Origin: an uncultured Barnesiella sp.
GTDB lineage: Bacteria; Bacteroidota; Bacteroidia; Bacteroidales; Barnesiellaceae_A
Length of the DNA: 6,989 nucleotides
NCBI GenBank assembly: GCA_904502265.1
Contig: CAJGDT010000086.1
Location: 1-6,989 of the forward strand
Direction: 5' to 3'
Positions 1 through 6,512 of the stretch are shown here, one piece after another. How positions within the stretch are numbered: position 1 is the first letter of the stretch; each line of letters begins with the position of its first letter. A model generated the notes under the pieces. That model worked only from the letters and a program-made list of their open reading frames with translations. It was not told where the DNA came from and did not search any database. The position numbers were made by a program, and so were the translations under genes.

Positions 1-101
1 CAGCTCTATTGCGATTTCTTAATTTTAATAAAATTTACCGTGCTCTTTCACTCTTTTTATTAATAAAACATACAATAGCAAGAAGGGTGATAATTATTTA
101 T

Positions 102-109
102 TACCTTTG
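102..109 (+). promoter_or_regulatory. Bacteroides-type -7 promoter element for the rhomboid operon
   Basis: TACCTTTG matches the Bacteroides -7 consensus TAnnTTTG and lies 67 bases before the first rhomboid start, in a very A/T-rich stretch. Transcription would begin near position 114, giving a leader of roughly 60 bases. No good TTTG -33 box is visible at the expected distance (around 78-83), so the call rests on the -7 element and its place ahead of the operon. The 16 bases at 95-110 recur exactly at 5237-5252, before the BACON-like lipoprotein. Confidence 0.55.
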
Positions 110-132
110 CAACTGCAAAATGCTGAATGGCT

Positions 133-155
133 AAGAGGTATCCTTTGTATCTCTT
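133..155 (+). other. small hairpin in the rhomboid operon leader
   Basis: AAGAGGTAT (133-141) pairs with GTATCTCTT (147-155) around a five-base CCTTT loop. The stem is nine pairs, two of them G-T wobbles. It sits in the predicted leader, about 20 bases before the start codon, and is followed by an A/T-rich unstructured stretch. It could tune mRNA stability or translation, but a chance hairpin in A/T-rich DNA is equally possible. No known riboswitch or leader-peptide family is recognised. Confidence 0.25.
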
Positions 156-176
156 TGTAAATAAATAAAATATATT

Positions 177-875
177 ATGCGATCGTTTTTTAATTCAATT
201 CCGCCGGTTACCAAAAACCTGCTTATAATAAACGTCTTGATGTGGTTTGCCACAATTGCTATCGGTATCAACCCCGAAACAGGCACCTACCGTCTCGTAG
301 ACTGGATGGGACTTCATCTTTTTGGAGCATCTAAATTCAATGTAGCTCAGCTCATTACCTACATGTTCCTGCACGACCCTTCGTCGTTTGCCCATGTATT
401 CTTCAATATGTTCTCGGTATATATGTTTGGCCGTACACTTGAGCAGGTATGGGGTAGCAAACGATTCTTGTTCTACTACATTACTACCGGTATGGGAGCC
501 GGCCTTATACAAGAGGCTGCATGGTTTATCGATTTTGGTGGATATATATCGCAAGTAGTTGATGTGTATGGCTGGAATCAGGCTTCTATGGCTCTCAATG
601 GTCTTGTAACAATAGGAGCATCGGGTGCTGTGTTTGGTATCTTGTTGGCCTTTGGTATGATGTTCCCCAATGTGCCCCTCTACCTAATGTTTATTCCTAT
701 TCCTATCAAGGCCAAGTGGTTTGTGTTGGGCTATGGCCTGATAGAACTCTTCTTGGGTGTAAGCGCAACAAGCGATGGTATCGCTCACTTTGCTCACTTG
801 GGTGGTATGTTGGTAGGAGTATTGCTCATACTCTATTGGAGAAAGAAAGGTATAGGCAATGGCGGGTATTATTGA
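177..875 (+). CDS. rhomboid family intramembrane serine protease (first of tandem pair)
   Basis: This is a polytopic inner-membrane protease of 232 residues that should cleave transmembrane segments of client proteins within the bilayer. The rhomboid core is complete. HVFFN gives His73 and Asn77, matching the oxyanion-side HxxxN of E. coli GlpG. GASGAVFG holds the nucleophile Ser149 in a canonical GxSG, and AHLGGMLVG holds the catalytic His207. About six membrane segments are visible, roughly at 13-30, 71-88, 98-117, 143-163, 180-197 and 203-221. The polar stretch around 118-140 is an extended loop before the serine helix. The ATG at 177 follows an A/T-rich leader without a Shine-Dalgarno site, as is usual in Bacteroidota. 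The end overlaps the next rhomboid gene by 17 bases, implying coupled translation. The family call is secure; the substrates are unknown. Confidence 0.95.
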   Translation: MRSFFNSIPPVTKNLLIINVLMWFATIAIGINPETGTYRLVDWMGLHLFGASKFNVAQLITYMFLHDPSSFAHVFFNMFSVYMFGRTLEQVWGSKRFLFYYITTGMGAGLIQEAAWFIDFGGYISQVVDVYGWNQASMALNGLVTIGASGAVFGILLAFGMMFPNVPLYLMFIPIPIKAKWFVLGYGLIELFLGVSATSDGIAHFAHLGGMLVGVLLILYWRKKGIGNGGYY

Positions 876-1788
876 TAGGCTCAAATCTCAGTTCAATAGC
901 GCTCCATCGCTCAAGCGACTGATATACATCAACGTTGCGGTGTTTATTGCCGTTCACTTGGTGTCGGTGGTGCTCATGCTCTTTAATGTCGACACAATGC
1001 ACTGGTTGTCGTATATTGAAGTACCATCGGCATTGCAGATATTACCCTACCGAGTGTGGACACTCTTTACCTATATGTTTGTTCACTACGACCTGTGGCA
1101 CATCCTCTTCAACATGATGTGGCTCTATTGGTTTGGTACTATATTCATGCAATATTTTTCTCAGAAGCACCTCAGTGTACTCTATGTATTGGGAGGACTG
1201 GCCGGTGCGGCATTGTACCTTATATCGTACAACGTATTTCCTTACTTTGACGGCAAGGAGGGCTTGATGTGTGGAGCATCGGCCTCTATTATGGCCATCG
1301 TTTTTGCTACGACTTTGCGTGTGCCCAATTACAAGATAAACTTGATGTTTATAGGTGCTGTGTCGCTTAAATATATAGCACTTGTAACGATTCTTATCGA
1401 CTTCTTGAGCATGACATCGAGCAATGCCGGCGGTCATTTTGCTCATATTGGCGGTGCGTTGATGGGTGTGGTATTTGCACTCTATTGGAGCAAAGGCAAG
1501 GATATTCTGCAACCTATCAATAAGTTGATCGACAAGTTGGTATCGGCTTGTCATCGTCCCCACATCAAGATACGACGACCTGCCCAGAAAAAGCCATTTG
1601 TTCATGCCTCGGAGGAGAAGAAAACTCCGCATACTCACAAGCGTCCTGAGACTGATAGCGAGTACAACGCTCGTAAAAAGAGAGAAGGCGAAGAGATAGA
1701 TAAAATACTCGATAAGGTGAAAAAGTCGGGTTATTCAGCCCTTACAACCGAAGAAAAACAACGATTATTCGATGCCAAAAAGAACTAA
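859..1788 (+). CDS. rhomboid family protein with GASA active site and basic C-terminal tail (DUF6576-like)
   Basis: This 309-residue protein is the second rhomboid. Residues 1-210 are the membrane core. HILFN gives His81 and Asn85, CGASAS holds the presumed nucleophile Ser141, and HFAHIGGALMG holds the presumed catalytic His196. The residue after the serine is Ala142, where the classical GxSG motif has glycine. Serine and histidine are both kept, so I expect an active protease, but this is inference. Residues 211-309 form a charged hydrophilic tail, probably cytoplasmic. Its last part, with IDKILDKVKKSGYSALTTEE at 280-299, resembles the short DUF6576-type domain at the C-terminus of many Bacteroidota rhomboids. 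The ATG at 859 lies inside the upstream rhomboid gene, with AAAGG eight bases before it acting as a weak ribosome-binding site. The 3' end overlaps the EEP gene by 17 bases. Confidence 0.93.
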   Translation: MAGIIDRLKSQFNSAPSLKRLIYINVAVFIAVHLVSVVLMLFNVDTMHWLSYIEVPSALQILPYRVWTLFTYMFVHYDLWHILFNMMWLYWFGTIFMQYFSQKHLSVLYVLGGLAGAALYLISYNVFPYFDGKEGLMCGASASIMAIVFATTLRVPNYKINLMFIGAVSLKYIALVTILIDFLSMTSSNAGGHFAHIGGALMGVVFALYWSKGKDILQPINKLIDKLVSACHRPHIKIRRPAQKKPFVHASEEKKTPHTHKRPETDSEYNARKKREGEEIDKILDKVKKSGYSALTTEEKQRLFDAKKN

Positions 1789-2923
1789 ACAATCATCGCG
1801 AGGCAAATCTCATAAAGATAAGAGACGCGTAAATCCTCTGCGTAAGATTATAGCCATAGCCTTTTTGTTGCTGTCGGTTGTATTGTCATTAGCCTTGGTC
1901 TTGGCGGCCTATGTCGAGTATCTCTCACCCGAGAAATATGCTCTTCCTGCGTTGCTAGGCCTCGTTTTCCCTATTATTGCACTTTTTACAATAATTCTTT
2001 TTATCGCATTGCTGTTTATCTCACCCCGATATTCAGTTGTGTCGTTTGTGGCATTATTGCTATCGGTACCGGCTATGCGTCAGTATTGCCCTATCAACAT
2101 GGGTAATGATCGCCTCCTTACCAATCGCCCCGGATTTTCGATACTTACTTACAACGTATATCATTATAAAGACGTTGATCGTGAGTTATTGGGTGATGAA
2201 ATAGATTACAATCGTACATTGCAAAATATTATCAATGCTGATGCCGACATTGTGGCTATACAGGAGAAATCTTCTTCAAATTTTCAGGTCAACAAGCGAC
2301 TCCATTTTACAGCCGAGCAGCTGCAAGAGATAAATCGCCTCTACCCCTATCAGATATTGGAACCCAAGGGGCAGATTCTATCGAAATATCCTGTTCGGTT
2401 GGTGTCTGATACGATATATACCGAGACGGCTTTTACAACTGTATATGAGGTTGATATTGAGGATCGTAAAGTGACTGTTGTCAACAATCATCTGCAGTCG
2501 ATAGGCTTGACTAAAGACGATAAAGAGCTTTATGTAGAATTGACAACCAAGCCCGATAGTATAGAGAATAAATTGGGCGGCGCAAAAAGTATTACGCGCA
2601 AGTTGCTCAGAGCCTTTGAACAGCGTGCGCGTCAAGTAGAGGCAGTAGACTCTCTGGCTCGTTCAATAGGTGGTAATGTGATATTGTGTGGCGATATCAA
2701 CGACACCCCCAATTCTTACGCATATCATGTATTGAAGAACGATCGTCACGATACGTATCTCGACTTAGGTACCGGGCCGGGTTATACCTATATGGCCAAT
2801 CGCATGTGGGTGCGCATCGACTATCTCCTATATGAAGGGGATATGCAGGCGCGCTATGTAAATGTTATTGAGAAACGCTCGTCCGATCACTACCCCGTTT
2901 ACGCCGAATTTGAGTGGAAATAA
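1772..2923 (+). CDS. membrane-anchored endonuclease/exonuclease/phosphatase (EEP) family protein
   Basis: This 383-residue protein joins a membrane anchor to a metal-dependent phosphoesterase domain. The first 25 residues carry 11 Lys/Arg and should stay in the cytoplasm. Three hydrophobic segments follow, at about 26-48, 57-83 and 87-103, which would place the C-terminal domain in the periplasm. The EEP fold spans about 120-383 with its full catalytic set: LTYNVY (Asn128), IQE (metal-binding Glu165), NNHLQS (Asn239, His240), GDIND (Asp308, Asn310), RIDYLL (Asp350) and SDHYPV (Asp372, His373). The family cleaves phosphodiester or phosphomonoester bonds in nucleic acids, phosphoinositides or sphingolipids, and the substrate here cannot be read from sequence. 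The start at 1772 lies 17 bases inside the preceding rhomboid gene, so it is the last gene of a coupled three-gene operon. Confidence 0.9.
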   Translation: MPKRTKQSSRGKSHKDKRRVNPLRKIIAIAFLLLSVVLSLALVLAAYVEYLSPEKYALPALLGLVFPIIALFTIILFIALLFISPRYSVVSFVALLLSVPAMRQYCPINMGNDRLLTNRPGFSILTYNVYHYKDVDRELLGDEIDYNRTLQNIINADADIVAIQEKSSSNFQVNKRLHFTAEQLQEINRLYPYQILEPKGQILSKYPVRLVSDTIYTETAFTTVYEVDIEDRKVTVVNNHLQSIGLTKDDKELYVELTTKPDSIENKLGGAKSITRKLLRAFEQRARQVEAVDSLARSIGGNVILCGDINDTPNSYAYHVLKNDRHDTYLDLGTGPGYTYMANRMWVRIDYLLYEGDMQARYVNVIEKRSSDHYPVYAEFEWK

Positions 2924-2938
2924 CACATTATTAGTGTT
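2922..2938 (+). terminator. possible weak terminator hairpin after the EEP gene
   Basis: AACAC (2922-2926) and GTGTT (2934-2938) form a five-pair stem around a seven-base loop, starting within the stop codon. A wobble and an A-T pair could lengthen it to seven. It is A/T-rich with no uninterrupted T tract, only a T-rich stretch at 2948-2954. The operon should end here because dcp has its own promoter, but this hairpin is weak evidence for how it ends. Confidence 0.2.
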
Positions 2939-2964
2939 GTAATAACATTTCTTTGTGCTAAAAA

Positions 2965-2996
2965 TTGTTGTATGTCTACAAAAATATCTATTTTTG
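2965..2996 (+). promoter_or_regulatory. Bacteroides-type promoter for the M3 peptidase gene
   Basis: TATTTTTG at 2989-2996 fits the TAnnTTTG -7 consensus. TTGTTG at 2965-2970 offers a -33 TTG box with 18-21 bases between the boxes, which is the usual Bacteroides spacing. Initiation would fall near 3001, giving a leader of about 43 bases that is A/T-rich (TTTTAAAATCAATAATCA) with no Shine-Dalgarno sequence. It is the best-formed promoter in the window, fitting the high-expression codon use of the gene it serves. Confidence 0.65.
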
Positions 2997-3043
2997 CATC
3001 GCAAGAAAAACACATGACATATTAATTTTAAAATCAATAATCA

Positions 3044-5137
3044 ATGAAACGTTTATTTTTACCTGCAATCATCTGCCTTATGATGACCGCATGTCAACAA
3101 CAATCAAGCAATCCGTTCTTGGGTGCTTACAACACTCCCTTCGATGTGCCTCCCTTTGAGCAAATCAAGAACGAGCACTACATGCCCGCATTTGAAGAGG
3201 GTATCAAGCAACAAAAAGCCGAGATTGAGGCTATCGTAAATAACCCCGAAGCTCCTACTTTCGAGAATACTATTTTGGCTCTCGACTTGAGCGGTATGCT
3301 CTTGCGCAATGTCGAGCTTACATTCTTCTCGTTCACCGAGGCTATGTCTAACGACACTCTTCGCGACATCGCTGCCGAGGTAACTCCTATGCTCACAGCT
3401 CATGGCGACGATATCATGCTCAACGAGGCTCTCTTCGAGCGTATCAAGGCTGTTTATGACAACCGTGCCAACGAAAACCTCGACCGTCCCCAAGAGCGTC
3501 TTTTGGAGAAATACTACAACAGTTTTGTTCGCTCGGGTGCTCTCCTCTCTGCCGAGGATAAAGAGACTTTGCGCGGTATCAACAGCGAGTTGTCTTCTCT
3601 CTCACTCAGCTTCGGTAACAACGTATTGGCCGAGAACAACGGTTTTGAGCTTCTCATCACCAACGAGGCCGACCTCGCAGGTCTTCCCGCAGGTTCTATC
3701 GCTGCTGCCAAAGAAGAGGCTGCTGCTCAAGGTAAAGAGGGTTGGTTGTTCAACCTCTCAGCTCCCAGCCGCATTCCTTTCTTGCAATATGCCGACAACC
3801 GCGACTTGCGTGAGAAACTCTACACTGCTTATGTAATGCGTGGCGATAACGACAACGAAAACGACAACAAAGCCAACATCAAACGTATCCTCGAATTGCG
3901 CTTGCAAAAGGCTCAAATCCTTGGTTACAAGACTTATGCCGACTTCGTTCTCGATGATCGTATGGCCAAGACCGACAAGGCTGTGAACGACCTCTTGCTC
4001 AACATCTGGCAATATGCTGTTCCTCGTGCCAAAGAGGAGATTGCCGATATGCAAAAGATTATCGACCGTGAAGGTGGTAACTTCAAACTTGCTCCTTGGG
4101 ACTATGCTTACTATGCCGAGAAGGTACGTCAAGAGAAATATGCTCTCAACGAAGATGAGTTGAAGCCCTACTTCTCTCTCGAGAAAGTTCTCAATGGTGT
4201 ATTCATGGTTGCCGAGAAACTCTATGGTATTACTTTCCAAGAGCGCACCGATATTCCCTCATACCACCCCGAAGTACGCACTTACGAGGTATTTGATGCC
4301 GAAGGCAAGCACCTTGCTGTATTCTTCTGCGACTACTTCCCCCGCACAAGCAAGCGTTCAGGTGCATGGATGAGCAACTTCCGCGAGTCTTATGTTGATG
4401 CCAATGGCAACGAGGTTCGTCCTTTGGTTTATAACGTAGGTAACTTTACCAAACCCACTGCCGAGACTCCCTCTTTGCTCACTCTCGACGAGGTTGAGAC
4501 ACTCTTCCACGAGTTTGGTCACGGCTTGCACGGTATGCTCACTCGCGTTGACTACTACGGTATCAGCGGTACAAGCGTTGCTCGTGACTTCGTTGAGTTG
4601 CCCTCTCAAATCACTGAGCACTGGGCTACTCACCCCGAGGTATTGAAAATGTACGCTCACCACTACCAAACCGGTGAGGTAATTCCCGACGAACTCATTG
4701 CCAAGATGCAACGTGCATCGAGCTTCAACCAAGGTTTCGCTACAACAGAGTTGGTAGCTGCCGCCCTTCTCGATATGCGTATGCACGAATTGGACAACTA
4801 CGAAGGCTTCAATGCCCGCGAGTTTGAAAAACAAGTAGCTGCCGAGCTTGGTCTCCCCGCTGAGATTACATACCGCTACCGCAGTATGCACTTCAACCAC
4901 GTATTCTCTGGTGGTTACGAAGTTGGTTACTACAGCTACCTTTGGGCAGAGGTACTCGATGCCGATGCTTTCGATGCTTTCGTTGAAAACGGCATATTCG
5001 ACAAGGCCACTGCCGATGCTTTCCGCATCAACATCCTTGAGGCCGGTTCGAGCGAAGATCCTATGAAGCTCTACATCCAATTCCGTGGTGCTGAGCCCAA
5101 CCCCGAAGCACTCATCCGTGGTCGTGGTTTGAAATAA
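3044..5137 (+). CDS. dcp: M3 family metallopeptidase, Dcp-type peptidyl-dipeptidase, lipoprotein
   Basis: This 697-residue zinc peptidase is close in length to E. coli Dcp (about 680) and would remove C-terminal dipeptides from short peptides. The catalytic centre is intact. HEFGH at 489-493 supplies two zinc-binding histidines and the general base Glu490. FVELPSQ supplies the third ligand, Glu518, at the spacing seen in E. coli Dcp. Downstream, HFNHVFSGGY (616-625) and the following Tyr-rich GYYSYLW match the Dcp substrate-binding region. Unlike E. coli Dcp, it starts with a lipoprotein signal: a hydrophobic segment ending MTAC, with Cys17 as the lipidated residue. The mature end, CQQQSSNP, lacks the acidic run of Bacteroidota surface-export signals, so a periplasm-facing location is likelier than the cell surface. 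Codon use is markedly more C-ending (CTC, AAC, ATC, GCC) than in the upstream operon, suggesting strong expression. It has its own promoter and terminator. Confidence 0.93.
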   Translation: MKRLFLPAIICLMMTACQQQSSNPFLGAYNTPFDVPPFEQIKNEHYMPAFEEGIKQQKAEIEAIVNNPEAPTFENTILALDLSGMLLRNVELTFFSFTEAMSNDTLRDIAAEVTPMLTAHGDDIMLNEALFERIKAVYDNRANENLDRPQERLLEKYYNSFVRSGALLSAEDKETLRGINSELSSLSLSFGNNVLAENNGFELLITNEADLAGLPAGSIAAAKEEAAAQGKEGWLFNLSAPSRIPFLQYADNRDLREKLYTAYVMRGDNDNENDNKANIKRILELRLQKAQILGYKTYADFVLDDRMAKTDKAVNDLLLNIWQYAVPRAKEEIADMQKIIDREGGNFKLAPWDYAYYAEKVRQEKYALNEDELKPYFSLEKVLNGVFMVAEKLYGITFQERTDIPSYHPEVRTYEVFDAEGKHLAVFFCDYFPRTSKRSGAWMSNFRESYVDANGNEVRPLVYNVGNFTKPTAETPSLLTLDEVETLFHEFGHGLHGMLTRVDYYGISGTSVARDFVELPSQITEHWATHPEVLKMYAHHYQTGEVIPDELIAKMQRASSFNQGFATTELVAAALLDMRMHELDNYEGFNAREFEKQVAAELGLPAEITYRYRSMHFNHVFSGGYEVGYYSYLWAEVLDADAFDAFVENGIFDKATADAFRINILEAGSSEDPMKLYIQFRGAEPNPEALIRGRGLK

Positions 5138-5159
5138 TCATTTTCACATCATAGATGCC

Positions 5160-5193
5160 AAGAGAGTTTTACCATTCCAGGTAAAACTCTCTT
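5160..5193 (+). terminator. intrinsic terminator of the M3 peptidase gene
   Basis: A perfect 14-pair stem joins AAGAGAGTTTTACC (5160-5173) to its complement at 5180-5193 across the six-base loop ATTCCA. It starts 22 bases after the dcp stop codon. A T-rich tail, ATTTTATATAAAT, follows. Its position before the next promoter supports a transcription end on the plus strand. Confidence 0.85.
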
Positions 5194-5243
5194 ATTTTAT
5201 ATAAATATGCATCTTATTCGGTTATTATATTGATAGTATTTAT

Positions 5244-5251
5244 TACCTTTG
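5244..5251 (+). promoter_or_regulatory. Bacteroides-type -7 element for the BACON lipoprotein/radical SAM unit
   Basis: TACCTTTG is an exact TAnnTTTG match, followed by C as in many Bacteroides promoters. Initiation would be near 5256, leaving a leader of about 26 bases before the ATG at 5282. A good -33 TTTG is not visible. The flanking 16 bases, 5237-5252, are identical to those at 95-110. The element helps set the start of the next gene, because a longer reading frame opening at a TTG (5249) would begin inside the promoter. Confidence 0.6.
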
Positions 5252-5281
5252 CCACTATCAAAAAAGCCAAATTGTAACGAT

Positions 5282-5683
5282 ATGAAAAAGTTTTTTTCCC
5301 TACTCTGCTCTTTAGTTGCAACTTACTCACTCATAAGTTGCACTCCCGATTTTGTACTTAATGTTGCCGATCTTCCCAAAGAAGTGACCATTGCAGCCAA
5401 TCCTACTCAGGAAATGATAATTGCCGGCAGCGAAAGTTTTGTGTTTACACACATTCGTGACACCGCCAACAACGAGGTTGCGGCTCAATACAACACCTTT
5501 GACTATACTGCTACTGTTATGGACTGGCTGGTGGTGAAATGCAACAAAGGCGGCAGATCTATTATTCTATCGGCATCACCCAACAATACGCCTTATGACC
5601 GCACATTGTATGTAGGTGTAAGCAACTCCAAAAATTCGGGCGAAATAAAAGTTACACAACGAGCCGGTAAGTCTCAACAATAA
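5282..5683 (+). CDS. small lipoprotein with a BACON-like domain
   Basis: This 133-residue exported protein has a lysine-led hydrophobic signal peptide ending in LISC, with Cys20 as the lipid-attachment site. The rest is one beta-rich unit, with DWLVVKC (81-87), SIILSASPN (93-101), RTLYVGVS (107-114) and a terminal EIKVTQRAG (121-129). That spacing of Trp, Asn, Arg and a final VTQ strand is characteristic of BACON domains, immunoglobulin-like modules common in Bacteroidota secreted glycan-handling proteins. Here nothing else is attached, so it may be a stand-alone binding or structural protein; carbohydrate binding is not shown. I chose the ATG at 5282 because it gives a clean lipoprotein signal and lies downstream of the predicted transcription start. 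Only 23 bases separate it from the radical SAM gene. Confidence 0.75.
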   Translation: MKKFFSLLCSLVATYSLISCTPDFVLNVADLPKEVTIAANPTQEMIIAGSESFVFTHIRDTANNEVAAQYNTFDYTATVMDWLVVKCNKGGRSIILSASPNNTPYDRTLYVGVSNSKNSGEIKVTQRAGKSQQ

Positions 5684-5706
5684 CCACTCATATACCTATC
5701 TATAAT

Positions 5707-6483
5707 ATGTCCACAGTACTTTTTCACGAGATAATATTCGGCCCCATTCGCAGTCGCCGATTGGGCGTTTCGTTGGGAGTAAACCTGCTTCCTCTCAATG
5801 GAAAATGGTGCTCTTACGATTGCATCTATTGCGAGTGTGGCTACAATGCCGATAATCGTGACGACCGCAAGATACATAACCGCGAGGAGGTGCGCACAGC
5901 TTTACGAGCCAAACTCTCGCAAATGCGCCAAGAGAATAGTCCGCTCGATGTAATAACCTTTGCCGGTAACGGCGAGCCTACTCTCCACCCCGAGTTTGAA
6001 GGCATCATAGACGACACGATAGCCCTACGCAACGAGCTGTATCCATCGGCCCAAATCACCGTTCTCACCAACTCTACCCGCCTCGAGGATGAGAGTGTAT
6101 TTCGCGCACTATCGAAGATAGACAACAACTGCCTGAAACTCGATACAATGCACGCCAACACGATGCGCCTAATGAACGTACCGGCCGGACACTGCGATCC
6201 CGAACGTGTAGTAAAAGCCATAGAACAATTTGAGGGTAAATGCATCGTACAAACAATGTTTACCCGAGGCGAACACGATGGCGAGCGTGTTGACAACACC
6301 ACCGAGGAGGAGATAGCCGATTGGCTCAAGGCTATTGAGCGCATTCGACCGCGTCAGGTACAGATATACTCCATCGACCGCAAAACTCCTGAGCAATCGC
6401 TCGAAAAAGTACCCGTAGAAGAGCTTCGCGCCATAGGCGAACGTGTCAAAGCTTTGGGTATAGACATTAATGTGGCCGGGTAA
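5707..6483 (+). CDS. radical SAM protein, GNGEPTLHP-type Fe-S oxidoreductase of unknown substrate
   Basis: This 258-residue protein should use a 4Fe-4S cluster and S-adenosylmethionine for radical chemistry in the cytoplasm. The cluster motif is CSYDCIYC, with Cys35, Cys39 and Cys42 in the standard CxxxCxxC spacing and a further cysteine at 44 (YCECG). The preceding FGPIRSRRLGVSLGVNLLP (11-29) and the GNGEPTLHP motif (87-95, the SAM-binding GGE-like strand) place it in the COG0731-like group, which is widespread but poorly characterised in Bacteroidota. LTNST (120-124) and KLDTM (144-148) are later barrel strands. No auxiliary-cluster or SPASM domain is visible, and the length suits a complete single-domain member. 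It lies 23 bases after the lipoprotein gene, with no promoter of its own, and ends before a strong hairpin. The family is secure, the reaction unknown. Confidence 0.88.
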   Translation: MSTVLFHEIIFGPIRSRRLGVSLGVNLLPLNGKWCSYDCIYCECGYNADNRDDRKIHNREEVRTALRAKLSQMRQENSPLDVITFAGNGEPTLHPEFEGIIDDTIALRNELYPSAQITVLTNSTRLEDESVFRALSKIDNNCLKLDTMHANTMRLMNVPAGHCDPERVVKAIEQFEGKCIVQTMFTRGEHDGERVDNTTEEEIADWLKAIERIRPRQVQIYSIDRKTPEQSLEKVPVEELRAIGERVKALGIDINVAG

Positions 6484-6512
6484 CGCTTTAGAAAACCTGG
6501 CAACACTCATTA

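Noticed and set aside
55..68. 14-base palindrome TTTTATTAATAAAA in the upstream region
   Set aside because: It is made only of A and T in an A/T-rich intergenic stretch, so it is easily explained by composition. It has no partner feature.
1042..1638. 198-codon open frame on the minus strand opposite the second rhomboid
   Set aside because: The plus-strand frame has rhomboid motifs throughout. The antisense product has no recognisable domain and no promoter.
4358..5080. 240-codon open frame on the minus strand inside dcp, with others at 3104-3493 and 3758-4240
   Set aside because: They lie opposite an intact M3 peptidase with all catalytic motifs. Their translations show no recognisable domain and are explained by the gene's codon bias.
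5249..5281. N-terminal extension of the BACON-like lipoprotein from a TTG codon
   Set aside because: The TTG lies within the TAnnTTTG promoter element, upstream of any transcript start it would drive. Starting at the ATG at 5282 gives a clean lipoprotein signal peptide.
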